A program made the position numbers and the translations under genes. Source: Prevotella sp. (GTDB taxonomy: Bacteria; Bacteroidota; Bacteroidia; Bacteroidales; Bacteroidaceae). From it: a DNA stretch of 64,000 bases. This document shows positions 8,388-15,870 of the stretch, in pieces (the first letter of the stretch is position 1; the number at the start of each line of letters is the position of its first letter). Where the stretch lies: positions 1 through 64,000 of the forward strand of contig JAKVJW010000014.1 of the NCBI GenBank assembly GCA_022486815.1, in the 5' to 3' direction. A model generated the notes under the pieces. It was not told where the DNA came from. It saw nothing but the letters and a program-made list of their open reading frames with translations, and ran no database searches.

Positions 8388-8477
8388 TTAGTCTATGTAT
8401 GCAAAGTTACTACTTTTCATTGTAATAAATACCCAAATGGGAATAACTAAAAACAAGAATAATAGTATTTTCCTCAT
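8388..8477 (-). pseudogene. Truncated copy of the secreted-protein gene (signal peptide only)
   Basis: A 29-codon frame begins MRKILLFLFLVIPIWVF, matching the signal peptide of the gene at 6153-6992, then diverges and stops. Its promoter and upstream terminator are also copies of those of the intact gene. It is best read as a remnant of a duplicated or rearranged paralogue. A longer 63-codon frame to 8579 exists, but its first part lies in promoter and terminator sequence. Confidence 0.7.
8402..8409 (-). promoter_or_regulatory. -7 promoter box, probably for the SIR2-like gene
   Basis: Minus-strand TAACTTTG, exact TAnnTTTG, about 207 bp upstream of the start at 8195. This would give an unusually long leader of roughly 200 nt in which I see no other gene. 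The truncated copy's promoter (8520-8527) could also read through. Confidence 0.45.
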
Positions 8478-8597
8478 GAAAAACGATATTAAATTAGACT
8501 TTAGTCTATGACTATAGTGCAAATATAGCAAATTATTAGGAGAAACAGATTTTTTTAAACGAAAAAGCCTCCGATACATCTGTATCAGAGGCTTTTA
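8428..8597 (-). repeat. Promoter/signal-peptide/terminator cassette, copy 2
   Basis: Near-identical to 6943-7113 and in the same orientation, with the same -7 box (8520-8527), signal peptide start (8477) and hairpin (8563-8596). The two copies differ by scattered substitutions and small indels, so the duplication is not brand new. Confidence 0.85.
8563..8596 (-). terminator. Hairpin terminator, second copy
   Basis: AAAAGCCTC/GAGGCTTTT with inner GATACA/TGTATC pairing. It is slightly better paired than the copy at 7079-7112, and can act on both strands. Confidence 0.7.
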
Positions 8598-8722
8598 TTA
8601 TAAATGTTTATACGTTTATTTTATCTGATCACTAGTGTCCCGTTAAAACGAGACTATATTTAATTAAATTATTTGTAATCAACATGTTACGCACGTAAAA
8701 CTGTGTATTCGATTTGATTTCG

Positions 8723-8754
8723 TATCTTTGCACGCATCATAAAACGAGCGTGCG
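8723..8754 (+). promoter_or_regulatory. IS4 transposase promoter and start-site hairpin
   Basis: TATCTTTG at 8723-8730 is a -7 box inside the element. GCACGC (8730-8735) can pair with GCGTGC (8748-8753), placing a stem directly against the ATG at 8755. Such a stem could limit translation of the transposase; this is an inference from the sequence. Confidence 0.5.
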
Positions 8755-9933
8755 ATGAACAACGGCAAAACAATATTCTCACAGATTATGTCACTCGTAC
8801 CAGAACGTGAATTCAAAGCTTGTGTTGACCGCTATAACGGTAACTACAGAGCAAGGAACTTTTCCTGTAAGGATCAGTTTTTGGTAATGAGTTATGCTCA
8901 GTTGACCAACCGGGGTAGTCTGAGAGATATTGAAAATTGCCTGACGACATTGTCCGGCAGATTGTATCACTGTGGTATCAGTTATGCAGTTCCACGCAAT
9001 ACTCTGGCGAAGGCAAACGAGAAGAGAAACTGGAGAATCTATGCAGATTTTGCAAAAGTCCTTTTGACGAAAGTCCGCCCACTTTATGCGAAAGACGATT
9101 TCAGATTAGACCTGGACAATATGGTTTATGCTTTTGACAGCAGCACCATCAGTCTTTGTCTCAAACTCTGTCCATGGGCTAAGTTCCGCAAGCACAAAGG
9201 CGGTATCAAAATGCATACCTTATTGGACTTGAGAGGTAATCTTCCCGTATCCGTATATCTTACAGAAGCAGCAGTTCATGACGTAAAGGCTCTGGATAAT
9301 CTCTATATCGAGCCATCAGCTGTCTACTTGATGGACAAGGGATATGTAGACTTCTACCGTCTGTTCCATTTGGTTCACAAGAAGAATGCATTCTTCGTTA
9401 CAAGAGCTAAAGACAACATGCTTTTTGAAGTTGTAGATTCAACTGAAGCTGACAAGGGTACAGGCGTTATAGCTGATGAACAAATCATGCTTACCGGCCT
9501 TAGGACTTCAAGCTGGTATCCTGAAGAAATCAGGATGGTAACATATGAAGATTATGCAACGGGAAACATTTATCGGTTCCTTACAAACAATCTTGAATAT
9601 GAAGCATTGACCATCGCTGAGCTCTATAGGGAAAGATGGAATGTAGAGCTGTTCTTTAAGTGGATCAAGCAGCACCTTCACATCAAATCCTTCTATGGAA
9701 TTTCTGAGAATGCTATCTATCTGCAGATATGGATTGCCATTTGTACATACCTTCTACTGGCATCTGCCAAAAAGAAGATGCACATTGATCAATCGTTACA
9801 CACTATTTCAAAGAACGTGGGATTGTTCCTGACGGACAAGAGCCCAATTAATGAATTATTTAACAAGACTGTTCCCGAGAAAGAGACTCCTGATGATGAC
9901 TATCCATGTCTATTCGGTCCGGATGATTTCTAA
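8755..9933 (+). CDS. IS4-family transposase
   Basis: The 392-aa DDE transposase has an N-terminal DUF4372-like region (about 5-75) and a DDE_Tnp_1 domain. The catalytic acids fit D128 (VYAFDSST), D194 (YLMDKGYVD) and E298. E298 lies in the Y-(2)-R-(3)-E-(6)-K signature of the family, around LYRERWNVELFFKWIK at 290-305. It fills the element between the inverted repeats and looks intact. It encodes nothing but transposition. Confidence 0.93.
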   Translation: MNNGKTIFSQIMSLVPEREFKACVDRYNGNYRARNFSCKDQFLVMSYAQLTNRGSLRDIENCLTTLSGRLYHCGISYAVPRNTLAKANEKRNWRIYADFAKVLLTKVRPLYAKDDFRLDLDNMVYAFDSSTISLCLKLCPWAKFRKHKGGIKMHTLLDLRGNLPVSVYLTEAAVHDVKALDNLYIEPSAVYLMDKGYVDFYRLFHLVHKKNAFFVTRAKDNMLFEVVDSTEADKGTGVIADEQIMLTGLRTSSWYPEEIRMVTYEDYATGNIYRFLTNNLEYEALTIAELYRERWNVELFFKWIKQHLHIKSFYGISENAIYLQIWIAICTYLLLASAKKKMHIDQSLHTISKNVGLFLTDKSPINELFNKTVPEKETPDDDYPCLFGPDDF

Positions 9934-9957
9934 ACGGGACAGCAGTGTTATCTGATC

Positions 9958-10203
9958 TTAAATTTTATATAATAATGCTTTTTTTACTAATTCATAGATA
10001 TTTTTTAACAAATATTCTTCCTCCTTATCAATACTATCCATCTCTTTCTTCGCTTCATTGAAAATACTTTCTATTAAACTTCTTTTAACATCAGAGGTTA
10101 AATTTTGGTCATCATATATCTTAAATATTGATTTATGGAATTTGTTATAGATTTTGACAACTTCTTGTAAAGTTTCACAATGCTCTCTTTCTTTTTCTGT
10201 CAT
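9958..10203 (-). CDS. Small helical protein of unknown function
   Basis: An 81-aa soluble, strongly charged protein, predicted by eye to be almost all helix. It has many Lys and Glu and no membrane segment or signal peptide. I recognise no family. It lies 113 bp downstream of the ASCH-like gene on the same strand and could be co-transcribed with it. The IS4 element has landed just past its stop codon and did not break it. Being real is supported by the clean frame and AT-rich spacers on both sides, not by homology. Confidence 0.5.
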   Translation of the reverse strand: MTEKEREHCETLQEVVKIYNKFHKSIFKIYDDQNLTSDVKRSLIESIFNEAKKEMDSIDKEEEYLLKNIYELVKKALLYKI

Positions 10204-10316
10204 AATTATTATATTAAAATGTCAACACTACTAAAAAGAAATATCATAATAATTCAAATGGGCGGATAATTTTCATGTTACTGAATAAGTCCAAACTTGT
10301 TCGATTCCTTTGATCA

Positions 10317-10700
10317 TTATACTTTCTCTTTTTCCTCGATATATTTAAATGACTGAGGCGCAACCTTAGAAAACCGAGAAAGGACTACAGGCTCTTTATA
10401 TAAGACAGGATTCTTTATTTTAAGTGCAAATCCTATTTTTCGTCCTTGGAAATACTGATCAAAAAATCGTTTAGAGATACCGGATTTCCTTGATGTCCCT
10501 TCCCATAACTCAAATGGAGAACTCTTCAAGACAGATTCAATAGAAAACTCTCCAATGACACGGCAAACAGGACGAGTAGCATATACAATAGCTTTATCGA
10601 CATCCTTACGCCTAAAGATGCTTTTTCGATATTCATATTCTTTCTGCCCTCTGAATATGCTTTGAGCAAATTCAGGCTTTATCGATAATAAAATTTTCAT
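10317..10700 (-). CDS. ASCH/PUA-like domain protein
   Basis: The 127-aa protein begins MKILLSIKPEFAQSIFRGQK, the opening of ASCH-type PUA-like domains (compare COG4933). It continues with KEYEYRKSIFR and later GEFSIESVL. ASCH domains bind RNA or modified bases according to family knowledge; the ligand here is unknown. The start overlaps the end of the GNAT-fusion gene by 29 bp, so the two are almost certainly translated together. The short length means it is little more than the single domain. Confidence 0.7.
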   Translation of the reverse strand: MKILLSIKPEFAQSIFRGQKEYEYRKSIFRRKDVDKAIVYATRPVCRVIGEFSIESVLKSSPFELWEGTSRKSGISKRFFDQYFQGRKIGFALKIKNPVLYKEPVVLSRFSKVAPQSFKYIEEKEKV

Positions 10701-11727
10701 TAACTTCTCCTTCCCTCAATATTCGGATAAACTGTTCATTCGATAGAGGAAAAAATCCCCAATAATCCGGATGAATGTGGAAACCTTCCTGAAGATTTTT
10801 ATTTGTTATTCTCTTATTGAATGCTACATTATATGTCATCTTTATAACTATCAAATTCTTTTTAAAGAAAGATGATAAAACAGATTGATTATAAACACTA
10901 TATTCATTTGCATATTGTACGAAGTCATCTCTGTTTTTAAAATCACTATAAACCTTTAATTCTTCAACTTGACAAACAGATGTAACCACACTCCGATACC
11001 ATGCAGGCCCCTTGCCATCACTTGATCGATAGATGACTATTAGATCACCCTTTCGTAATATTCTTGCTCTATGCATGCAACACACATATATCTTATGTAT
11101 GCTATTTGTATGGCTAACATCCGTAATCAACGCATCTTTGTCTCTCTTCTCTGTATTTAAAATAGAATCCGGGAAAAGTTTTGTATGATATTCAGGATAG
11201 ATAGAAAGGACATACTTCTTTTTATTGATTGTTGAAATTAGAGGATAATCTTTTAGCATATCACCACAAATACGTTTCATATCTTTGATAAGCACCAGTT
11301 CCTTACCTTTCGTTCCTTCTTTCTCAAATCCGTATTTATTCAAAAGATGAATTAAAGGTTTTTGCTTCTCAAAAATTGTGACATAAATTTCATCAGCAGA
11401 GATATTTATTGCATAATTTGTTATAATTTTTATAAACCGTTCCCCAAGTTTAGTATTATGAGCATCAATTTTAAATGTTCCAACTTTTAAACGATTCGCC
11501 TTTGGACGAGAAGGTTCGACATCATTTAGTATCCCATTCTCAATTTTCAAGTAGAGAAAAGCCTGAATAGCCCCATCGGATGTATACTGAACATATGCAG
11601 CAGCATTATCTGCCGCCTTCCTATTGTACCATTGAGAAAAACCTGGATAATCTTCCTTTAAACTATCAAAAAAGACATCACAAAGATCTATATCTTTAAA
11701 GCATCTTTTGCCTATTTGTGTATTCAT
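10672..11727 (-). CDS. GNAT acetyltransferase fused to a C-terminal PUA/EVE-like domain
   Basis: The 351-aa protein seems to have two domains. Residues 1-150 look like a GNAT fold: KVGTFKIDAHNTKLGERF resembles the acetyl-CoA loop, and LLNKYGFEKEG the C-terminal GNAT motif. From about 165 a second unit contains LRKGDLIVIYRSSDGKGPAW and SVVTSVCQVEEL, the strand pattern of PUA/EVE/ASCH-type folds. The next gene, overlapping by 29 bp, is another ASCH-like protein. Acetyltransferase substrate and nucleic-acid target are unknown. Position in an island suggests a conflict or RNA-modification role, as an inference. Confidence 0.65.
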   Translation of the reverse strand: MNTQIGKRCFKDIDLCDVFFDSLKEDYPGFSQWYNRKAADNAAAYVQYTSDGAIQAFLYLKIENGILNDVEPSRPKANRLKVGTFKIDAHNTKLGERFIKIITNYAINISADEIYVTIFEKQKPLIHLLNKYGFEKEGTKGKELVLIKDMKRICGDMLKDYPLISTINKKKYVLSIYPEYHTKLFPDSILNTEKRDKDALITDVSHTNSIHKIYVCCMHRARILRKGDLIVIYRSSDGKGPAWYRSVVTSVCQVEELKVYSDFKNRDDFVQYANEYSVYNQSVLSSFFKKNLIVIKMTYNVAFNKRITNKNLQEGFHIHPDYWGFFPLSNEQFIRILREGEVNENFIIDKA

Positions 11728-11837
11728 GTCAATAATGATTTATAGTGATCACCTTGTGTCCTCAGAGAGGAATCTATTTGCAAAGATAGACAAATTTAAC
11801 ATCATATCAAAATTTTAGACAACAAAAAACGACCCTG

Positions 11838-11895
11838 AATATTGCAAGAAATTTATCATTAAAATGCGGACTAAATTCACCAATATTGCAAGAAA
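11838..11895. repeat. Direct repeat pair
   Basis: AATATTGCAAGAAA occurs at 11838-11851 and again at 11882-11895, 44 bp apart, in the gene-free stretch upstream of the GNAT-fusion gene. Possible regulatory or recombination site; nothing more can be shown. Confidence 0.5.
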
Positions 11896-11985
11896 ATCCT
11901 ATAAAAAAGGGCTATTTTGCACCTTGAACGGCTAAAACGAACTGTTTTGGCAGCCATTAACCACGTTTTTACACCGTTTTTGCAC

Positions 11986-12228
11986 GCCTGTAGATTTACA
12001 ACTGGCTGAGCCATAAGGTGATAGGCTGTTGTAAATCGAAAAGATGTCCCGAGGCTTTAAGCGTACCCCCCACTGCGGTATAATCCTCAGGCAATTGCCA
12101 AGAAATTTGCGGTAATGCAGCTCTATACGAATGCCAAGTAACGCAGCATTCGTATTGTGCTGCTCATAGAATAAAGTCCTAACCTATTCCGTCCGGAGAA
12201 AGGTATGTCATACTGTTCTCCGGACGGC
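11986..12228. other. Gene-free block with three strong stem-loops
   Basis: The stretch 11728-12272 has no convincing gene. It holds three consecutive inverted repeats. The first is GATTTACAAC (11993-12002) with GTTGTAAATC (12028-12037). The second is GCAGC-ATACGAATGC (12117-12134) with GCATTCGTAT-GCTGC (12146-12163). The third is CCGTCCGGAGAA (12189-12200) with TTCTCCGGACGG (12216-12227), with an extra GTATG/CATAC stem inside. The base composition looks richer in G and C than the flanks. It could be a structured RNA or the end of a mobile element; the last hairpin could also act as a terminator. No family is recognised. Confidence 0.5.
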
Positions 12229-12272
12229 TTAAAAAGAAATAGAATGAGATGAAAATTGCCATCAGGATGCGA

Positions 12273-12662
12273 TCAATGTCCGCCGAACGAACTGGTCACG
12301 GCACCGGACATACGCATCTGGAATTTGGGGGATTTCTCAACTCCAATGCAAAGTGTATCAAAAGCATCACTCCCGTCTATCCGGTTCTCCAACCAGTCAT
12401 CTTCAGTCTCCACCAGTTTCTCGCCACGCTTATCCTTCTTGCCCATGTAGACATCTGTAGTCTCAATAGAGATGAGAAGGTCCCAGTTATTGTCACAGTT
12501 GATCAGCACCTGATGGTTCACACGCCCCATAAACATACGATTAATCAATGCCTGCTTCTCAATATGATTCATTTGCTTGCCAACACAGACATCATTCACA
12601 TACCAACCTTTCTTTTTCAACGCCTTGACAATCGTTGCGTGAAAATCATCATTATGTAACAC
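12273..12662 (-). pseudogene. Possible phage terminase large-subunit fragment
   Basis: A 129-codon frame opens at GTG, and the frame is free of stops for about 10 more codons upstream. It contains DDFHATIVKALKKKGWYV, KQMNHIEKQALINRMF and NRIDGSDAFDTLCIGVE. This resembles the RNase H-like nuclease end of phage terminases seen in Bacteroidales prophages, but I make the assignment from memory of the pattern. There is no ATPase half and no other phage gene nearby, so if correct it is a relic. The plus-strand frame on top of it looks like a shadow. Confidence 0.35.
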
Positions 12663-12731
12663 AAAATTATTTATAAAGAATGTATACCCCGACTAAAGTA
12701 ATCATTCACTGATGCCTATCCGTAAGGCGGT

Positions 12732-12772
12732 AAAAAAGAAGCTATCGAGTAGATTCAATAGTTTCTTTTTTT
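12732..12772 (-). terminator. Terminator of the Lrp-type regulator gene
   Basis: On the minus strand AAAGAAACTAT pairs with ATAGCTTCTTT and is followed by a T run. It lies about 48 bp after the regulator's stop codon and is symmetric enough to act in both directions. Confidence 0.6.
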
Positions 12773-12819
12773 ATTTAAAGGCCTGAATCTCAATATTATT
12801 CCAACCAGCGTCAAATTTT

Positions 12820-13287
12820 TTACTCAGGGATAGGAATGCCACGATTGGATTTTACCACACCAATCACGAAATTGCTGTGCAGTCTTCCGATACTTTCGAT
12901 GACACCCAGAGTATTTAGTACAAAATCCTGATAATGTTTCATGTCCTTCACATAAATCTTCATCAAAAAATCATAATTCCCTGAAGTATTCCAACATTCA
13001 ACAATTTCATCTATATCTTTGATTGCAGTCATGAATTCATCTCCCCAACGCTTACCGTGCTGCTTCAACTCAATTCCACATAAAATAGTTAATCCATTTC
13101 CGACTTTCTCAGGATTTACCACTGCCATATATCTTTCAATATACCCTTCACGTTCTAAACGTTTCTGACGTTCAAAAGTAGGCGTAGATGAAAGATTGAC
13201 TTTTTCTGCTAACTCTTTAGTCGACAACTTGGAATTCTTCTGCAATTCTTTTAGAATCTTAATATCAACAGTATCTAATTTACCCAT
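12820..13287 (-). CDS. Lrp/AsnC-family transcriptional regulator
   Basis: The 155-aa protein has the family plan. An N-terminal winged helix begins LDTVDIKILKELQKNSKLST with recognition region SSTPTFERQKRLEREGYI. A C-terminal RAM ligand-binding domain starts near residue 65 and contains VECWNTSGNYDFLMKIYV. It is transcribed divergently from metE with 232 bp between. Lrp-type proteins often control the neighbouring amino-acid gene, so regulation of metE and of itself is likely but inferred. The ligand cannot be read from the sequence. Confidence 0.92.
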   Translation of the reverse strand: MGKLDTVDIKILKELQKNSKLSTKELAEKVNLSSTPTFERQKRLEREGYIERYMAVVNPEKVGNGLTILCGIELKQHGKRWGDEFMTAIKDIDEIVECWNTSGNYDFLMKIYVKDMKHYQDFVLNTLGVIESIGRLHSNFVIGVVKSNRGIPIPE

Positions 13288-13349
13288 TTTGTCATTCTTT
13301 ATTTAAATGAAAATATAGAATATAATTCTAATAATTTATATATAACTTA

Positions 13350-13357
13350 CAAAAATA
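13350..13357 (-). promoter_or_regulatory. -7 promoter box for the Lrp-type regulator
   Basis: Minus-strand TATTTTTG, 62 bp before the start codon at 13287, in the divergent spacer. No good -33 element was found. Confidence 0.4.
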
Positions 13358-13384
13358 GGTATTTTTTCCGAAATAATAAAATTA

Positions 13385-13416
13385 TTTGTCTGTATTATAG
13401 TTTATCTTTAACTTTG
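13385..13416 (+). promoter_or_regulatory. metE promoter
   Basis: TTTG at 13385-13388 and TAACTTTG at 13409-13416 with a 20-bp spacer form a full Bacteroidota promoter. Transcription would begin near 13423, leaving a leader of about 97 nt before metE. Confidence 0.7.
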
Positions 13417-13440
13417 TCGACAGATGATAATAAATACAAG

Positions 13441-13509
13441 ACTTCCGAAATACATAACAAGCAGCAAAAGACAAAAAGGACTAAGATAATCATTAATTTA
13501 ATCGGAAGT
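13441..13509 (+). promoter_or_regulatory. Long-range inverted repeat in the metE leader
   Basis: ACTTCCGA at 13441-13448 can pair perfectly with TCGGAAGT at 13502-13509, which ends 10 bases before the ATG. Pairing would enclose 53 nt and cover the ribosome approach region, so it could affect translation. It does not look like a cobalamin or SAM riboswitch. Confidence 0.35.
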
Positions 13510-13519
13510 TAATAATCAG

Positions 13520-15859
13520 ATGAAAATGGAAAAAATAATTGGACCTTCAAAATTAAGAACACAAGTATTAGGATATCCTCGAATCGGAACCTACCGGGAA
13601 TTGAAAAAAGCTTGTGAGGCCTTCTGGAAAGGTCGCATATCAGAAGATGAGTTGCGGGAAACAGGACGTCAAATCAGACGTACAAACTGGTTAACTCAAA
13701 AAGACAAAAAGATTGATTTGATTCCAAGTAATGACTTCTCTTTCTATGATCAGGTACTGGATATGTGCCTGATGATGAATGCTATACCTCAGAGATACGA
13801 GGACTTAAAGGATCATAAATCCACATTGTATTTTGCGATGGCTCATGGGTTACAGAAAAACGGAAAAGATGTCATCGCCATGGAAATGACCAAATGGTGG
13901 GATACCAATTATCACTATATTGTTCCAGAATTCATAAAAGAACAACAATTTGAATTCTTCGATGATAAAGCTGTACAAGAGTTCTGTGAAGCAAAGGCAT
14001 TAGGAATTCAAACAGTCCCCGTTTTGATTGGTCCTATTACCTTTCTTATGTTAGGTAAAGAAAAAGAAGAGCATTTTGACCGATTAGACCTCCTTGAGCG
14101 GCTGCTTCCTGCCTATATCAAGCTATTGAATGCCCTCGAAAAAGCAGGAGCTGAATGGGTTCAGATTGAAGAGCCTTATCTGGTTACAGACTTCTCAGAA
14201 AAGGCAGCTGATGCATATCGGTATGCCTTTGACAGAATCAAGGAATCTACACGACTGAAAATTATTTTAAACACCTATTTCGGGGATCTGGGAGACCATG
14301 CAGATCTGACACTGGCACTACCAGTAAGATGTATCCATCTTGATCTAATCAGAGGCCCGAAGCAGATTCAACTCATTCGTAAAATACCAAAGGATAAAAT
14401 TCTTTCGTTGGGTGTTATTGATGGACGGAATATCTGGAGGGATGACCTCACGCAATCATTGTCCTTTATCCGTGAGGCTGCTAGCCGAATAGGATATGAT
14501 CGGGTAATTATTTCACCGTCATGTTCCTTCCTTCACATTCCATACGATCTGGAATTAGAGAAAGATGAAAATATTCTGCCTCGCGAGGTCAAAAACTGGA
14601 TGGCTTTCACCTTACAGAAAACAGAAGAACTGACCACTCTCAAAGAATACATCAATAAGGACACAGAAGCTATCAAAGCTTACGTAACTCAGAACAGGGC
14701 CCTGAAGGAAAGGGAATTATCTCCAAAAGTACATGATGCAAAAGTCAAGGATCGTCTTAGTCAGATCACAGATGACGATTATCATCGCCAACATCCATAC
14801 GCAATACGCAAGAAAATTCAGGAGAAAAAATTGAACTTGCCCCTTTTCCCAACTACGACAATAGGCTCTTTCCCCCAGACAAGAGAGGTAAGAAACTGGC
14901 GTTCAAAGTACCGGAAAGGTGAAGTCTCTGCAGATGCATACCAAAAATTTCTGAAAGACGAAATTATCAGATGCATTCACTGGCAAGAGAAAATCGGACT
15001 TGACGTACTCGTCCATGGAGAATTTGAACGCAACGATATGGTAGAATACTTTGGAGAACAACTTTCCGGATTTACATTCACCCAAAACGGATGGGTACAA
15101 AGTTACGGCTCACGTTGTGTAAAACCTCCGATTATCTATGGTGATATTTCCCGTCCTCATCCCATGACCGTCAGTTGGATAACCTTTGCACAGTCCCAGA
15201 CCGCCAAGCCGATGAAAGGAATGCTTACCGGTCCTGTCACAATTCTGGAGTGGTCATTCGTCCGTAATGATCAACCCCGTTCCGAGACTTGCAAACAGAT
15301 TGCATTAGCCATCCGAGATGAAGTCTGTGATCTGGAAAAGAGCAAAATCGGAATTATCCAAATTGACGAGCCTGCCATTCGTGAAGGACTTCCCTTGCGA
15401 AAAGAAGAATGGCCCGGACACTTAAAATGGGCAGTTGATAGTTTCCGGCTCGCTTCAAGTGGAGTAAAAGACGAGACACAGATCCATACTCACATGTGTT
15501 ATTCAGAATTTAATGATATTATCGCAGATATCGCACGCATGGATGCAGATGTCATTACAATAGAATGCTCCAGATCACAAATGGAACTGCTTGATGTTTT
15601 CCGCGATTTTCACTATCCCAATGAAATCGGACCAGGGGTATACGACATCCATTCTGCCCGAATCCCGTCCGTGGAAGAAATCATCAATTTACTCAAGAAA
15701 GCCACAACTTTCATTGATCCCCAATATCTCTGGGTTAATCCGGATTGCGGGTTAAAAACCCGTGGATGGGAAGAAACACAGCCATCCCTCTGTCACATGA
15801 TTAAGGCTGCCAGACAACTGCGATCTGTTTATTCACAGGAAAGAAGGAATGAATCTTGA
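13520..15859 (+). CDS. metE: Cobalamin-independent methionine synthase
   Basis: Transfers a methyl group from methyltetrahydropteroyl-triglutamate to homocysteine, making methionine without B12. The 779-aa length is full size. The N-terminal folate-binding barrel is present (GYPRIGTYRELKKACEAFW). The C-terminal catalytic barrel begins near FPTTTIGSFPQT. The zinc ligands are visible: His and Cys in IHTHMCYSEF, Glu in ITIECSRSQ and Cys in WVNPDCGLKTRGW. ATG codons at 13520 and 13526 are both possible starts. It is monocistronic and divergent from the Lrp-type regulator. Confidence 0.97.
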   Translation: MKMEKIIGPSKLRTQVLGYPRIGTYRELKKACEAFWKGRISEDELRETGRQIRRTNWLTQKDKKIDLIPSNDFSFYDQVLDMCLMMNAIPQRYEDLKDHKSTLYFAMAHGLQKNGKDVIAMEMTKWWDTNYHYIVPEFIKEQQFEFFDDKAVQEFCEAKALGIQTVPVLIGPITFLMLGKEKEEHFDRLDLLERLLPAYIKLLNALEKAGAEWVQIEEPYLVTDFSEKAADAYRYAFDRIKESTRLKIILNTYFGDLGDHADLTLALPVRCIHLDLIRGPKQIQLIRKIPKDKILSLGVIDGRNIWRDDLTQSLSFIREAASRIGYDRVIISPSCSFLHIPYDLELEKDENILPREVKNWMAFTLQKTEELTTLKEYINKDTEAIKAYVTQNRALKERELSPKVHDAKVKDRLSQITDDDYHRQHPYAIRKKIQEKKLNLPLFPTTTIGSFPQTREVRNWRSKYRKGEVSADAYQKFLKDEIIRCIHWQEKIGLDVLVHGEFERNDMVEYFGEQLSGFTFTQNGWVQSYGSRCVKPPIIYGDISRPHPMTVSWITFAQSQTAKPMKGMLTGPVTILEWSFVRNDQPRSETCKQIALAIRDEVCDLEKSKIGIIQIDEPAIREGLPLRKEEWPGHLKWAVDSFRLASSGVKDETQIHTHMCYSEFNDIIADIARMDADVITIECSRSQMELLDVFRDFHYPNEIGPGVYDIHSARIPSVEEIINLLKKATTFIDPQYLWVNPDCGLKTRGWEETQPSLCHMIKAARQLRSVYSQERRNES

Positions 15860-15870
15860 AAAGTTATCTC

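Larger units (their letters stand above)
8630..9947 (+). mobile_element. IS4-family insertion sequence, complete
   Basis: The element is bounded by imperfect inverted repeats, CACTAGTGTCCCGTT on the left and, read inward, CACTGCTGTCCCGTT on the right. Directly outside are identical copies of TTATCTGAT (8621-8629 and 9948-9956; a following C is also shared), the target duplication. One transposase fills the element. Intact ends, intact gene and a perfect duplication suggest recent insertion. The right target copy ends one or two bases before the TTA stop codon of the small minus-strand gene at 9958. Confidence 0.92.

Noticed and set aside
8478..8579. N-terminal extension of the 8388 frame (63-aa version)
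   Set aside because: It lies in the -7 box and terminator of the duplicated cassette, so translation from there is not plausible.
12249..12659. 136-codon plus-strand frame
   Set aside because: Antisense to the terminase-like frame and without family features; treated as a shadow.
3621..12700. Second copy of the tRNA-Pro 3' end as a right attachment site
   Set aside because: Looked for the last 20 bases of the tRNA through the island and found none by eye; a diverged copy may exist outside.
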